Shown piece by piece: positions 9,370-19,100 of a DNA stretch of 64,000 bases (the stretch's first letter is position 1; each line of letters starts with the position of its first letter). The stretch is from an uncultured Bacteroidales bacterium. GTDB lineage: Bacteria; Bacteroidota; Bacteroidia; Bacteroidales; Bacteroidaceae. The notes below the pieces were generated by a model that saw only the letters and a program-made list of their open reading frames with translations, was not told where the DNA came from and ran no database searches. Both the position numbers and the translations under genes were made by a program. The stretch covers positions 1-64,000 of the forward strand of contig CACZCZ010000020.1 of assembly GCA_902779845.1 (NCBI GenBank), written 5' to 3'.

Positions 9370-11706
9370 TTATTCAATGGCTGTCACAATCACATGCTGG
9401 TCGGCGATGGATAGGCAGAAGTCGCCTGGTTCCAGCACCCAGTTGTCATGCATATCAACGAAGGAGAGGTCATCGGCTCGCAGTTGCAGACTGACGGTAC
9501 GCGTCTCGCCCGGTTGCAACGTCACCTTCTCGAAAGCTCGCAAGCGACGAATGTCGGGGGTGAGAGAGGCCACAAGGTCACTGCTAAAGAGCAGGACACT
9601 CTCCTGTGTCTGGCGCGGACCGATGTTGGTCACGTCCACGCTGACGGTGAGCACGTCGCCCCTGCGGAAGGTGGCTTTGTCCACATGCAAATGGTGGTAC
9701 TTCACCGTGGTGTAGTGCAGCCCATGGCCAAACGGCCACTGCACGTCCATGACGGCGTCGTAATTGTAGTTTCCGTCCATTTGTCCCATGTTCTCACAGG
9801 GCTTGTAGTCGTAGGTGACAAGGGCTCCCGTGTACTTGGGGTAGGTGTAGGGCATGCGTGCGGTGAAATCGACGTCTCCGGCGAGGAGTCGTGCGAGTGC
9901 CGTGCCGCCATAGTTGCTGGGGAGGAAGGTGTGTACGACAGCCTGGCAGAGGGGTTCTATGTCTCGGATAATGCGCGGACGTCCTTCGGTCAGGACGAGC
10001 ACGATGGGTTTACCTGTCTGTGCCAGCCTACGCACCATGGCCTTCTGATGATCACTGAGGTTCAGGTCGTTGATGTTGCCCGGTGTCTCACAATACGAGT
10101 TTTCACCCACACAGGCTATGACGACGTCGGCCTGTTGTGCGGCCTCGGTCAGTTGATCCCAGTCTGAGGCTTGATGGTCTTGGTTGAAGTCTCTTCTATC
10201 CCAGTGCACTCCTTGCAAGTGCTGTACGTTCTCTGTGCCGAATCTTTCTTTCAGTGCCTGTTGGAAGGTGGGATAGTTTCCCATCTGTGGCGCCAGTTCA
10301 TTCGTGCGGTCTCCCTGCCACGTATAGGTCCATCCTCCATTCATTCCCCGCAGATGATCGGCATTAGGGCCACAAACGAGCAGTTTAGTGCCTTCCTTCA
10401 ACGGTAACAACGCTTCCTGTTTCACTCCCGATGCTTCGTTCTTGAGCAGGACAATGCACTCCTCCGTCATCTGCTCAGCTTCACGGGCAAAGCGTCCGCT
10501 GGCAAAGTCTGGAAATTCCTTCGCCAATTTCCAGGCATCCTTGTCCCATGTATTCTTGTCCATGAGCCCGAGGCGAATCTTCAGCCGGAGTATGCGACGC
10601 ACAGCATCGTCAATGCGCGTCATAGGCACTCGGCCTTCTTGGACAAGCTCCTTCAACAGGTCGCAAAACTCCACTTCATAAGGTACCATGGACATATCGA
10701 TACCCGCATTGATGGCCAAGGCGATGGCCTCTTTTTTCGTGGCTGCCACGTGGTCACGCGTGCAGATGTTGTTGATGTCTGCCCAGTCGGTAACAACCAT
10801 TCCGTCCCACTGTAGTTCTTTCTTCAACCATTCGGTCAGATACTTGGAATTGGCGTGGAAGGGCACACCGTTGTTCACACTGGAGTTGACCATCAGTGAG
10901 AGGGCACCTGCTTGAATGGCACTGCGGAAAGGCTGAAAAAATTTCTCGCGCATCTCACGCTCTGTGACGCTGCTGGGCGTACGATCCTTTCCACTGACAG
11001 GTACACCATACGCCATATAATGCTTCAGACAAGCGGCTACGTGCTGGCTGCCGATGTGGTTCGGGTCGTTCCCTTGATAACCTAGCACGGCCTGTCGAGC
11101 CATTTCACAATTGAGATAGACATCTTCGCCGTAGCTCTCCCACATACGGCTCCACAAGGGTTGACGGCCTAAATCCATCACGGGCGAATAGACCCAGGGG
11201 ATAAGACACGCGCGGCTCTCGTAGGCCGCAATCTCACTTACGCGATAGGGTATGTTTCGGTTGAAGGAAGCCGCCTGGCCAATCTCTTGCGGAAAGAGCG
11301 TTGCGCCCCAGGTGTATGAGGCGCCATGAATCTGGTCAACACCATAGATCTGTGGCACCCCGGAACAGGTCTCTGCAGCGTGTTGGTTCAGCCTACGGAT
11401 GAGAGCACCCCACACCTCTGGTTTTTGTGCTACGCCCTTGGGTACATTCAGTATGCTACCCACGTGATATTGGTTGAACACTTTTTGTAGGGCGTCCTCA
11501 TTAAGGCGGAATACCTGACTTCGACCGTCTGTGATGACGTCGATAGTGAGTTCGCACATTTGCCCTATCTTCTCGTCGAGCGAGAGGCGGGATAGCGTGT
11601 GTTCCACCTGCTGTTCTACGTTCTCATCACGGGGGATGACAGGTTGCTGGGCGTGGACGGCAAGCAGATTGGTCGCTAAAAGACTGGTCATAAGTGCCTT
11701 CTTCAT
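9370..11706 (-). CDS. GH3 beta-glucosidase/beta-mannosidase, secreted
   Basis: A 778-residue glycoside hydrolase family 3 protein that removes single sugars from non-reducing ends. Signal peptide MKKALMTSLLATNLLAVHA, N-terminal barrel with IYGVDQIHGASY and KHYMAYGVPVSGKDR, nucleophile Asp near residue 307 in GMVVTDWADINNI, then the alpha/beta sandwich (LLPLKEGTKLLVCGPNADH, VIACVGENSYCETPGN) and a fibronectin-III-like end. In glucomannan breakdown it would trim glucose (or mannose) from oligosaccharides in the periplasm. The ATG at 11706 begins the signal peptide and lies 1 bp after the GH26 stop, so the two genes are co-transcribed. Confidence 0.92.
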   Translation of the reverse strand: MKKALMTSLLATNLLAVHAQQPVIPRDENVEQQVEHTLSRLSLDEKIGQMCELTIDVITDGRSQVFRLNEDALQKVFNQYHVGSILNVPKGVAQKPEVWGALIRRLNQHAAETCSGVPQIYGVDQIHGASYTWGATLFPQEIGQAASFNRNIPYRVSEIAAYESRACLIPWVYSPVMDLGRQPLWSRMWESYGEDVYLNCEMARQAVLGYQGNDPNHIGSQHVAACLKHYMAYGVPVSGKDRTPSSVTEREMREKFFQPFRSAIQAGALSLMVNSSVNNGVPFHANSKYLTEWLKKELQWDGMVVTDWADINNICTRDHVAATKKEAIALAINAGIDMSMVPYEVEFCDLLKELVQEGRVPMTRIDDAVRRILRLKIRLGLMDKNTWDKDAWKLAKEFPDFASGRFAREAEQMTEECIVLLKNEASGVKQEALLPLKEGTKLLVCGPNADHLRGMNGGWTYTWQGDRTNELAPQMGNYPTFQQALKERFGTENVQHLQGVHWDRRDFNQDHQASDWDQLTEAAQQADVVIACVGENSYCETPGNINDLNLSDHQKAMVRRLAQTGKPIVLVLTEGRPRIIRDIEPLCQAVVHTFLPSNYGGTALARLLAGDVDFTARMPYTYPKYTGALVTYDYKPCENMGQMDGNYNYDAVMDVQWPFGHGLHYTTVKYHHLHVDKATFRRGDVLTVSVDVTNIGPRQTQESVLLFSSDLVASLTPDIRRLRAFEKVTLQPGETRTVSLQLRADDLSFVDMHDNWVLEPGDFCLSIADQHVIVTAIE

Positions 11707-11707
11707 A

Positions 11708-12919
11708 TTACTTAATGTATTTCTTACCATTCTTGATATATAGGCCATGTCGGCCTTCAACCCACGGGCGTCCCATGAGGTCATAGCAGTTCCCCTCGCC
11801 CTTAAAACTCCCCTCGCCCTTTGGAGAGGGGCTGGGGGTGAGGTCGGGGGCAGGGGTGAGGCTCTTAATGCCAGTCAGGATTTCCTTGAAGTCCTCGCGT
11901 GTGAGAACATAGTCCTGAGCGAAGGCATCTTGCCACCAGGCAGCGTTGCAACTGGTGTGGTCCGTGCTTTTGAACGCCTCGCTGCCAGGCTTGTTGGTGC
12001 GTTCGTAGTCGTACCACGGCGCGAAATACAACCACTTGCAGCCGCCACGCCATTGAGCGCTGATCTTTGCCAGGCTTCCGCACTCGGTGAGGGCCACCAG
12101 TTTGTCGGGCGAGTTCTTTTTCAGCATGTTGAAGCATTTTGAGCGGATGTTGCTGGCACTACTTTCGTTATAAACATCGATACCGACGATATCGACATAT
12201 TCGTCGCCTGGATACCATTTGTAACCGTCGCTATAGGGCTTGTTCCACTCAGCCGCTGATGTCCACACCCAGATGAGGTTGTTGAGACCATGGTGATTGG
12301 TGAACCGGTCGTACATCACGCGCCACAACTCGTTGCAGGCATCGGCGTCGAGTCCCCACCAGAACCAGCGGCCACCCGCCTCGTGCAACGGGCGCCACAA
12401 CACGGGTATCTTGCGTTGTTTGAGTTTCTTGAGGGTAGAGGCCACTTTGTCGATGTCCTTCATCATCTGCTTGTATTCATCGGACTCCGGCTCGAAGATT
12501 TTCTTGACATCGAAGCTCGTCTGATTGTCACCTGTACCTGGGGTGCAGGTCCAGTCTGAGCCGTTGTTCGCAGGCATGTTCCAGTGCCACATACAACCTA
12601 CGATACCCCCCGCCTTGTGCCAGTTAACAACCTCTGTGACATTAGTGTAGTCAATCCAGTTGGCTGGCGAGAAGGGCAGGTGTATGAAATCAAAGAAGTT
12701 GATGGCAGGCCATTTGCCCGTGTGCTGATACACCCATTTGGCTTCGTTGATGTTCCAGTTGACATTGGCGGTGCAACCTGAGATGATCTTCTCGCCGTAG
12801 ATCTCGTGGAAGGTTTCCAACAGAGCCTCGGCCTCGGCCGACAATTGGCGCGTTTCCTGTGCCTGAGTGAATCCGACAGGCAGCATCAACAGCAGAATGA
12901 ACAGACTTCGTAATCTCAT
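11708..12919 (-). CDS. GH26 beta-mannanase with secretion tail
   Basis: A 403-residue secreted endo-mannanase or mannobiohydrolase. Signal peptide MRLRSLFILLLMLPVGFTQA; GH26 barrel with MWHWNMPANNG, acid/base Glu180 in RPLHEAGGRWFWWG and nucleophile Glu279 in LVALTECG. After the domain (about residue 355) the chain runs through a Pro/Gly-rich linker that is entirely the translation of palindromic element DNA ([12 protein letters not shown] at 11807-11842 plus a partial copy) and ends in a short tail, YDLMGRPWVEGRHGLYIKNG followed by KKYIK. Such tails are typical of Prevotella secreted proteins and resemble type IX sorting signals, which is inference. Confidence 0.92.
   Translation of the reverse strand: MRLRSLFILLLMLPVGFTQAQETRQLSAEAEALLETFHEIYGEKIISGCTANVNWNINEAKWVYQHTGKWPAINFFDFIHLPFSPANWIDYTNVTEVVNWHKAGGIVGCMWHWNMPANNGSDWTCTPGTGDNQTSFDVKKIFEPESDEYKQMMKDIDKVASTLKKLKQRKIPVLWRPLHEAGGRWFWWGLDADACNELWRVMYDRFTNHHGLNNLIWVWTSAAEWNKPYSDGYKWYPGDEYVDIVGIDVYNESSASNIRSKCFNMLKKNSPDKLVALTECGSLAKISAQWRGGCKWLYFAPWYDYERTNKPGSEAFKSTDHTSCNAAWWQDAFAQDYVLTREDFKEILTGIKSLTPAPDLTPSPSPKGEGSFKGEGNCYDLMGRPWVEGRHGLYIKNGKKYIK
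11807..11842 (-). repeat. 36-bp palindromic element, copy in GH26 linker
   Basis: Core beginning CTCACCCCCAGCCCCTCTCC and ending GCGAGGGGAGT on the minus strand, read as [13 protein letters not shown] shortened second copy adjoins at 11791-11806 (FKGEG). It joins the catalytic domain to the secretion tail. Confidence 0.85.
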
Positions 12920-12940
12920 TTTCCTATAATGTTTAGTTCT

Positions 12941-15217
12941 TTATTTCAGATAGTCGTTGATAAACGCCTCGCGCGGGCGTAGGTATTTCTGTTCCCAAGG
13001 CTGACGCCGTTCGCCCGAAGGCCAGGCATGAGTGCGATAAGGGACGCAGTTGACGGTCTTCTTGCCCTTAGCATTGTTGAGCAAAGCCCATACGGCGGAA
13101 GGCGGACAGGTGGTGTCGATGAGGCCTATCTCGCAATAGATTTCAGCGCGAGAGTGACGAATGAGCTGGGCACCGTCGAAATAAGGCAGCGTAGCATCGA
13201 GCTGTGCCATGGTGAGGTTAGGGTGGTTCTCGATGGGCTGTGGCCACCCGCTGCGGCGTCCCTTGCGCGCACCGCCCAGATCCTGCATTGCAGGCACGTT
13301 GAGCACCACACAGCTAACGCGCGAGTCGAGTCCAGCCGCCGCCACAGCCTGTCCGCCACCCTGGCTTTCACCAATAACCAGAATGCGGCGGCCGTCCCAT
13401 TCGGGCTGATGTGTCATATATTCTATGGCACGCAACAGACGCAGATACATACCACGGAAATAGTAGGTTTCTCGGTCGGCAGCATTGTGTTCATAGTAAT
13501 TGTGTAAGAGCCCATCTTCGAGCATTTTATAATAATCGTCTGACTGGCCGTTCATCATCCCATGTGCGTTGATGTCAAGGCTGAGAGCGCCATTGCCCAA
13601 AGCGGCATTGTGTACACACTCCCATTCCGAACAGCGACACCAATTGCCGCTGACGCCTGCAGCACGACAAAGAATGATGATAGGCAGGGATTTCTTTTTT
13701 GCGTTGACTGGTTTAGCCAAATATGCTCGTACGGGTGCAGGACCAAGGCAGTTGATTTCCAAATCCTGACAGGTGTATTTGCCCTTATACTGCTCCGGTA
13801 CGTCCAATGGCGTCGTCTTCACCTGCATGGGCAATGCCTTGAGCTGTTTCTTTAAGTTGTTCCAATAAGACATCAAATCTGCGGGTTCTTCGTAGCCGGA
13901 ACGGAAACCCTCGGGATTCACTACATAGCCGATGGCTTCGGGCTTGCCCGTGCGTTCTTGCACCTGCACGCTGACGGCGCACGTGCTGTCCAGTGCCTGC
14001 TCCAGAATAGTGAAGTCTGTTGTAGCGGGCAGCATGCGGAACTCGCGGCACACCTTATTATTATATGACACACGCACGAGGAGGGAGTCCATCGGCACGG
14101 GGTCTGCGTGACAGGTAACTACAGCCAGCTCACCTTTCTTATAGATTCCGCTTTCCTTGTTGATGCCGAGGCGGTAGGTTCCTGCGCAATTGACCTCATC
14201 TCGGGTCAGTATTAGCTTCTCGTTGAGGAGTTGTCGCCAAAAGACATCATCATTTTGCTGGCTGAAGACGAAGGGTGTAGTCCACGGTGCCACAAAGAGC
14301 CAACGGGCATCGTCCTTTTCCATCGCCTCGACACTTGGCACACAATCGCATTCCGCCAAAGCGAGCATCTTTGAGGGATATTTGTTGCGCAAGAGATCGA
14401 ACTGCTGCTTGAACGAACCATGTTGCGAGGGTGCATGGTACTGGTCTCGTGCCACGATATCAACATATTCGTCACCAGGATACCAGTCGTCATCATCCAG
14501 TTCCGATGTCCAGATATAGATAAGGTTATGTACACCATGTTCCATCAGATAATGTTGGGTGTAAAGGTAAAGCTGTTTGAAGGCCTCAGCCCCATCGCTA
14601 CCCCACCAGAACCAGGCCTTGCCGCCTCGGTTGGTATTGCCTGCTGCTTCATGGAAGGGTCGCCAAAGGATGGGAATGCCTTGCTGTTGATAGTGCAAAA
14701 GGTAGCAGGCTATGGTGTCGAGGTTCTCGTTGATGATGCGATGCTCGGGGGTGCCGGGTTGCAAGGCTCGGCGAGGCGAGAAGAGGGTGCTCGGACGGCG
14801 ACCTTCAGCTCCAGTAGGCGTGTAAAAAGCAAAACCCTCCTTCGCCGACAGGTCGGCAGCAACGGGCACGCTCCAGTGCCAGATAAATCCCACGATACCA
14901 CCAGCATCGTGCCAAGCCTTGGCCGTAGGACCCATATAATTGAGGTTACGCTGGCGAAAGTGTTGGAAGTCGAAGATGTTGATGGCGGGGTACTTGCCTG
15001 TACGCTCATAGAGGCCATCAGCATCCATTGTGTTATAGTCCCATCGTGCCTGACAGCCCGAGACTACCTGTTTGCCCCACACTTTATCACGCAGGTAGCG
15101 ATAAAGTTGCTGCGTAGGCCCTGTAGCCTCGCTGTCAACGGGTAACTTGGGGATCTGGTCTTGTGCGATACAGGAGAACGCAACAAAAAGAAAGAGAGGA
15201 AGAATGAAGTGTCTCAT
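12941..15217 (-). CDS. GH26 beta-mannanase fused to CE7 acetyl esterase
   Basis: A 758-residue secreted protein with two catalytic parts. Signal peptide MRHFILPLFLFVAFSCIA. Residues 30-345 are GH26, with acid/base Glu190 in RPFHEAAGNTNRGGKAWFWW and nucleophile Glu289 in MLALAECDC (most relatives have TEC here). A small beta domain leads to residues 445-758, an alpha/beta hydrolase of the CE7/acetyl-xylan-esterase type with Ser618 in GESQGGGQA, Asp701 in GLIDTTCPPSAVW and His730 in YRTHAWPSG. The pair would deacetylate and cut acetylated mannan together. ATG 15217 begins the signal peptide; the upstream part of the open frame is an esterase remnant in another frame. Confidence 0.9.
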   Translation of the reverse strand: MRHFILPLFLFVAFSCIAQDQIPKLPVDSEATGPTQQLYRYLRDKVWGKQVVSGCQARWDYNTMDADGLYERTGKYPAINIFDFQHFRQRNLNYMGPTAKAWHDAGGIVGFIWHWSVPVAADLSAKEGFAFYTPTGAEGRRPSTLFSPRRALQPGTPEHRIINENLDTIACYLLHYQQQGIPILWRPFHEAAGNTNRGGKAWFWWGSDGAEAFKQLYLYTQHYLMEHGVHNLIYIWTSELDDDDWYPGDEYVDIVARDQYHAPSQHGSFKQQFDLLRNKYPSKMLALAECDCVPSVEAMEKDDARWLFVAPWTTPFVFSQQNDDVFWRQLLNEKLILTRDEVNCAGTYRLGINKESGIYKKGELAVVTCHADPVPMDSLLVRVSYNNKVCREFRMLPATTDFTILEQALDSTCAVSVQVQERTGKPEAIGYVVNPEGFRSGYEEPADLMSYWNNLKKQLKALPMQVKTTPLDVPEQYKGKYTCQDLEINCLGPAPVRAYLAKPVNAKKKSLPIIILCRAAGVSGNWCRCSEWECVHNAALGNGALSLDINAHGMMNGQSDDYYKMLEDGLLHNYYEHNAADRETYYFRGMYLRLLRAIEYMTHQPEWDGRRILVIGESQGGGQAVAAAGLDSRVSCVVLNVPAMQDLGGARKGRRSGWPQPIENHPNLTMAQLDATLPYFDGAQLIRHSRAEIYCEIGLIDTTCPPSAVWALLNNAKGKKTVNCVPYRTHAWPSGERRQPWEQKYLRPREAFINDYLK

Positions 15218-15218
15218 G

Positions 15219-15335
15219 TTATTTAAACAGTCTTGGCGCAAAATCATGCAGGTCGTAGTGCCATACGTGCCAGCTGTGACCACCAGGTGTGTCGCTGTAT
15301 TCGTTACACAGTATGGAAGAGGCTATTCGTTTCAT
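15219..15335 (-). pseudogene. Esterase (CE1/esterase-D-like) C-terminal remnant
   Basis: A 38-codon frame, ATG to TAA, reading MKRIASSILCNEYSDTPGGH and then SWHVWHYDLHDFAPRLFK. The second part is typical of the C-terminus of CE1/esterase-D type alpha/beta hydrolases, in which the His after GG is the catalytic one. Only this tail is left, joined to a few unrelated N-terminal residues, so a full esterase gene was probably deleted here. It sits 1 bp upstream of the GH26-CE7 start, where another deacetylating enzyme would fit. It might still be translated as a short peptide. Confidence 0.6.
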
Positions 15336-15370
15336 GCTGTTTTAAGAGTGGGGTTAAATAAGTGAGTTGG

Positions 15371-16192
15371 TTAGAAATAGTTGTTTCTGATTTCCTTGGC
15401 TATGTAGCGGCCCATGAGTTGCTGGCCCTTCTCCGCGGGGTGCAGGCCATCGCGCAGGTAGCGCTGTCCGTGCCCGTTCTCCAACTTTTCGGTGATGCCG
15501 CACTCTGAGTAGCAGTCAATGAGTTGGACGGAGAGCGAGCGACATATCTCTTTCAGGATTTCTATCTTCTTTAGATTGGCCTCGTTATGGCCAGTATCGG
15601 CCGTCTGGATGGGAGTGCAGACGAAGACGCGGCAGTAGGGGAAGCGCTCAATGATAGTTTGTATGGCCCAGCGTGCGCCTCCAGCCATAGTGGTTACATC
15701 CACATGTTCCAGACTTTTCTCTTTCAATGCCTCCTCTGCCGTTCCCAGGTTACCATCGTTGGTTCCCATGGCGAATACAAACACGTCGGGCTCGGGGTAG
15801 AGTCCTCGGTCCACTTCGGCAATAAACTTTTGAATGTGCACTTTTGCGTTGTTATTGTGGCGTTTACGAAGTTCGAGCGAATCTTTTGTGAGCATCCAGC
15901 CACCAGATATTCCAAGGAAGTCAGGTGCAGAATAATCCTGCGTGTCGTGGTGTGCAGCCCATGTGGCCGAGCCCACAGCCACATTATGATGAGTGGCAAA
16001 TCCCAACGTCTCCACAACGGTCTTGGACCATTGGTTACCAGCCGTGATGCTGTTGCCGTCACACCCGAAATTCATTTTCGTGAAGTCGGGAAAGACTTGG
16101 GCTTGGGCCATCTGACAGAAAAGCAGCATTACAAGCCCTCCGAAGAAGGCTTGTAACGCGGAACGGAAACTACCAGAGTTTTTTGTCCTCAT
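15371..16192 (-). CDS. SGNH/GDSL-family esterase, secreted
   Basis: A 273-residue SGNH hydrolase with a signal peptide (hydrophobic LQAFFGGLVMLLFCQMAQA). Blocks: FGCDGNSITAG (in place of the usual GDSxT, with the Ser nucleophile in NSIT), FVFAMGTNDGN with the oxyanion Asn, and the C-terminal DGLHPAEKG with the catalytic Asp and His. In this operon it is probably a carbohydrate acetyl esterase acting on O-acetylated mannan; the substrate is inferred from context only. Its ATG overlaps the stop of the surface protein gene by 4 bp. Confidence 0.85.
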   Translation of the reverse strand: MRTKNSGSFRSALQAFFGGLVMLLFCQMAQAQVFPDFTKMNFGCDGNSITAGNQWSKTVVETLGFATHHNVAVGSATWAAHHDTQDYSAPDFLGISGGWMLTKDSLELRKRHNNNAKVHIQKFIAEVDRGLYPEPDVFVFAMGTNDGNLGTAEEALKEKSLEHVDVTTMAGGARWAIQTIIERFPYCRVFVCTPIQTADTGHNEANLKKIEILKEICRSLSVQLIDCYSECGITEKLENGHGQRYLRDGLHPAEKGQQLMGRYIAKEIRNNYF

Positions 16193-19100
16193 TTTACCAA
16201 TATCTTTATTCCATTTAGGATGTAAATCCCATGTGGAAGTGAATGAACATCGTTGAGCGTAGCGTTGCGGCGCAGGAGCTTTCCTGCGGTGTCATAGATA
16301 TCACCGAGCTCAGATAAGCGGTTGAGTACGCTTCGTACTGCGGTCAGATCGCCACCCACTTCCAGCACTAAGTCGTAGGAGCCTGTCGCCTCGGCCTGCG
16401 CAGCATCCTTAGGCAAGTAGGCATGGTTGTTGCTGACGTGCGACGTCTCATCGGTGCTCAGTTCGCATTTGCCCGCGGCGAAGATGATGGCCTCGTCGCT
16501 GAGATCCAGGCTTTCATAGGTGCCTTGCAGTGCGCCGGTGTTCAGGGGTTCGGTGCAGAGTCCTGTTCCAACCGTGAGCGTAACGACCTTGGCATCATCC
16601 TCATTCTCTTGATCATAGGTGCCGTCGAGCGTATAGACTACGGGCTGTCCGGCCTCAGCCTTGCTGACTTTGTTCATGGCAACATATACCTTGTCGTTCT
16701 GTGAGTAGGTGCCCACAACGCTGTAGAGCTGGCCTTCGCTGACTGCCACGCTGACGGGGTAGCACATCGTTGTCACCTCACCGGGCTTGTAGTCGGCAAG
16801 CGGTGAACCGGGTTCACCCTCATCAGGAAGTTCCTCCAGCAGCAGTCCTGAGTTGCAACCCACATAGTCATCATGCCAGGTCACGAGGCGGTGGTTGTTG
16901 AGCTGGGCGTGCAGACAGGCCATATCATTCGCCGCATAATCCTTGCCACGCAAGATGTTCTCGCCATGACCTACGGCCTTCACAGTGAACAGCGTGGGTG
17001 TCAGCGTCAGGCCTGTCCAGCTGTCATAGCCGTAGCATTGGATATAGAGTCCGCTGGCTTTGTGCTGGATGATATAGGTGTCCTCGTCCACAGGGATGAA
17101 GCGGAAGGCGACGTCAGCCTTGTCGTCGTAGGTGAAGAACATGGAGCTACCCTGACGGACGTCCTTGGCATCCATGCTGGCCAGTGTCTCGGCCTCGGCG
17201 GGGCAAACATAGGTGTCTAACAGATCACCGCCTTCCTCGCTAATGACATTGCTGGTGCTCCAGCCCTGCTCCTCGTACAACTCCTGACTGGCGAAGCGAA
17301 TGGCATAGTACTTGTCAGGCGACACACGGTTGGCGGCAGCCAGGAATTTCGTGTCGGCATCGGCCAACAGCGCTACATAGGCATCGGTCTGTGCCTGTGT
17401 GTAGCGTCCGCTGCGGTCATAGGCCTTGGCATCTTCGATATTCCCCGCCAGAGCTTCATAGGTTGCCTCGCTCCACTGACCGGGGTTCGTTCCAATCTGG
17501 CATAGTTCCAGGGCGGATTCGGCAGCCTCGATGGCATCGCGCAACGGCGTGGGATCCACGAAGACGGCAATGAAAGGATCGTAGGCAGCCTTCAAGGCTT
17601 CATAGTCTTCCTTGCTTACAGCATTCTGGTCAACGGTCTCAGCCTTTTCAATAGCAGTAACCAGATTGGTGTAAACCTCACCCATGTTGCGTGCTTGATT
17701 GTTCGGATTATCTGATAAACTATAGAGTTGGAATTCACTTACGTGCCAATAGCCACGATTCGAACTCGTTTGGTCGGCATAGAAGCGCAAATACTGATAT
17801 TGTTTACCATTTTCTATAGTAAAACGAGTGGTTATACTCTCTTCGCTGGAACCATAGGGAGTCTCGAGGTCGGCAATCCACTCATAATCATCCTTCTCAC
17901 CATCGTAGTCATTGCTGCCATAGACACCCCATACAGTTACATGGTCGTCACCAGCCCACTTGCGTCGTGAGAAAGTGAATTCTATATCACCACCTATCTC
18001 TTCCACCATTTCTATCTGCAGATAATGTATGCCAGCCTCAACATTTCCCCCTCCCCAATAAGTATGCCAGAAGGTTGTGTTATCATTATCCAGAAGTACT
18101 CCCTCACTCAAACTACCACCATCGCGGTCACCCAGATCATTCTGACTATACGGGCTGCTGAACTGATTTGCCTCGGTAATGAGTTTCTCCTTAGTCATAT
18201 CGTTGGCAATGCTTACCTTTTCCTTAGCCTCAGCCAGCATTTGGCTGAACTTGTAATTGTAATCCGTATTCAGGAGTTCCTGAGCCACTGATTCGTCCAC
18301 GGGTTCCAGATACCACTCGCTGGCACCGCTGTCGTTAGTGGTGTTGCTCCATACGGTCATGGGGCCTCCCCAACCCGTTCCATCATTGTGCCAGTTCATG
18401 TGGATGTACTTATAGTCGTTGGCTGGGTCGTTCTTGAATCGAAAGTTGAACATAACAACGTCCTCCTCTGTGCTCAAGGGCCAACTGGTGTTGTAGTCAC
18501 CGTCCACTTTCGAGATGGCATCGAAAGTGATATAGTTCTCCTTGTCGCCGCACTTCTCTGCTGTGTTGAAGATGAGTTTGTTCGATGCGTTGCGCAGCAG
18601 GTAGGATTTGTCGTCCTGGAGTTCGAGTGTCCACAGGAAGGTGGCATCCTCGCGGTCCACCGTCTTCCAATTGTTAGCACCCGAGTTGTCGCTGTACATA
18701 GCCTTTGTGACATCTATCCAACCCGTTTCGTCGTCGCCTTCACTAAACTGTCGGGCACAGATAAAACGATAGTAACCATTGCCAGGCAAATACATCTTCT
18801 TAGCAGCTAACAATGACTTGTAAGCATCGACAATGGCCTGTGACATAGCATTCAATTGTTCTGTGGTCAACTCCTGCCCTTCGTCGGTGTCCAGAATCTG
18901 GGCTGCGTTCATGGCATTGACAAAGGCATCGTACAGGTCAGCCGGATATTCTCCGTAATCATCGCCAAGGGGGAACGTGTCGAACAACGGCAGGTAGCGC
19001 ATGTATATATCTATAAGATTCTGTCGCGCCTCCTCGACATTGTCTGGAGCAGGATTATAGAATTCCTCCTCCGAACAGAAATATAATTTATTGATAGTGA

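Noticed and set aside
9348-9377. Ten-residue N-terminal extension of the GH59 protein from a TTG start
   Set aside because: It would put residues before a clear signal peptide and overlap the upstream stop; ATG 9347 is better.
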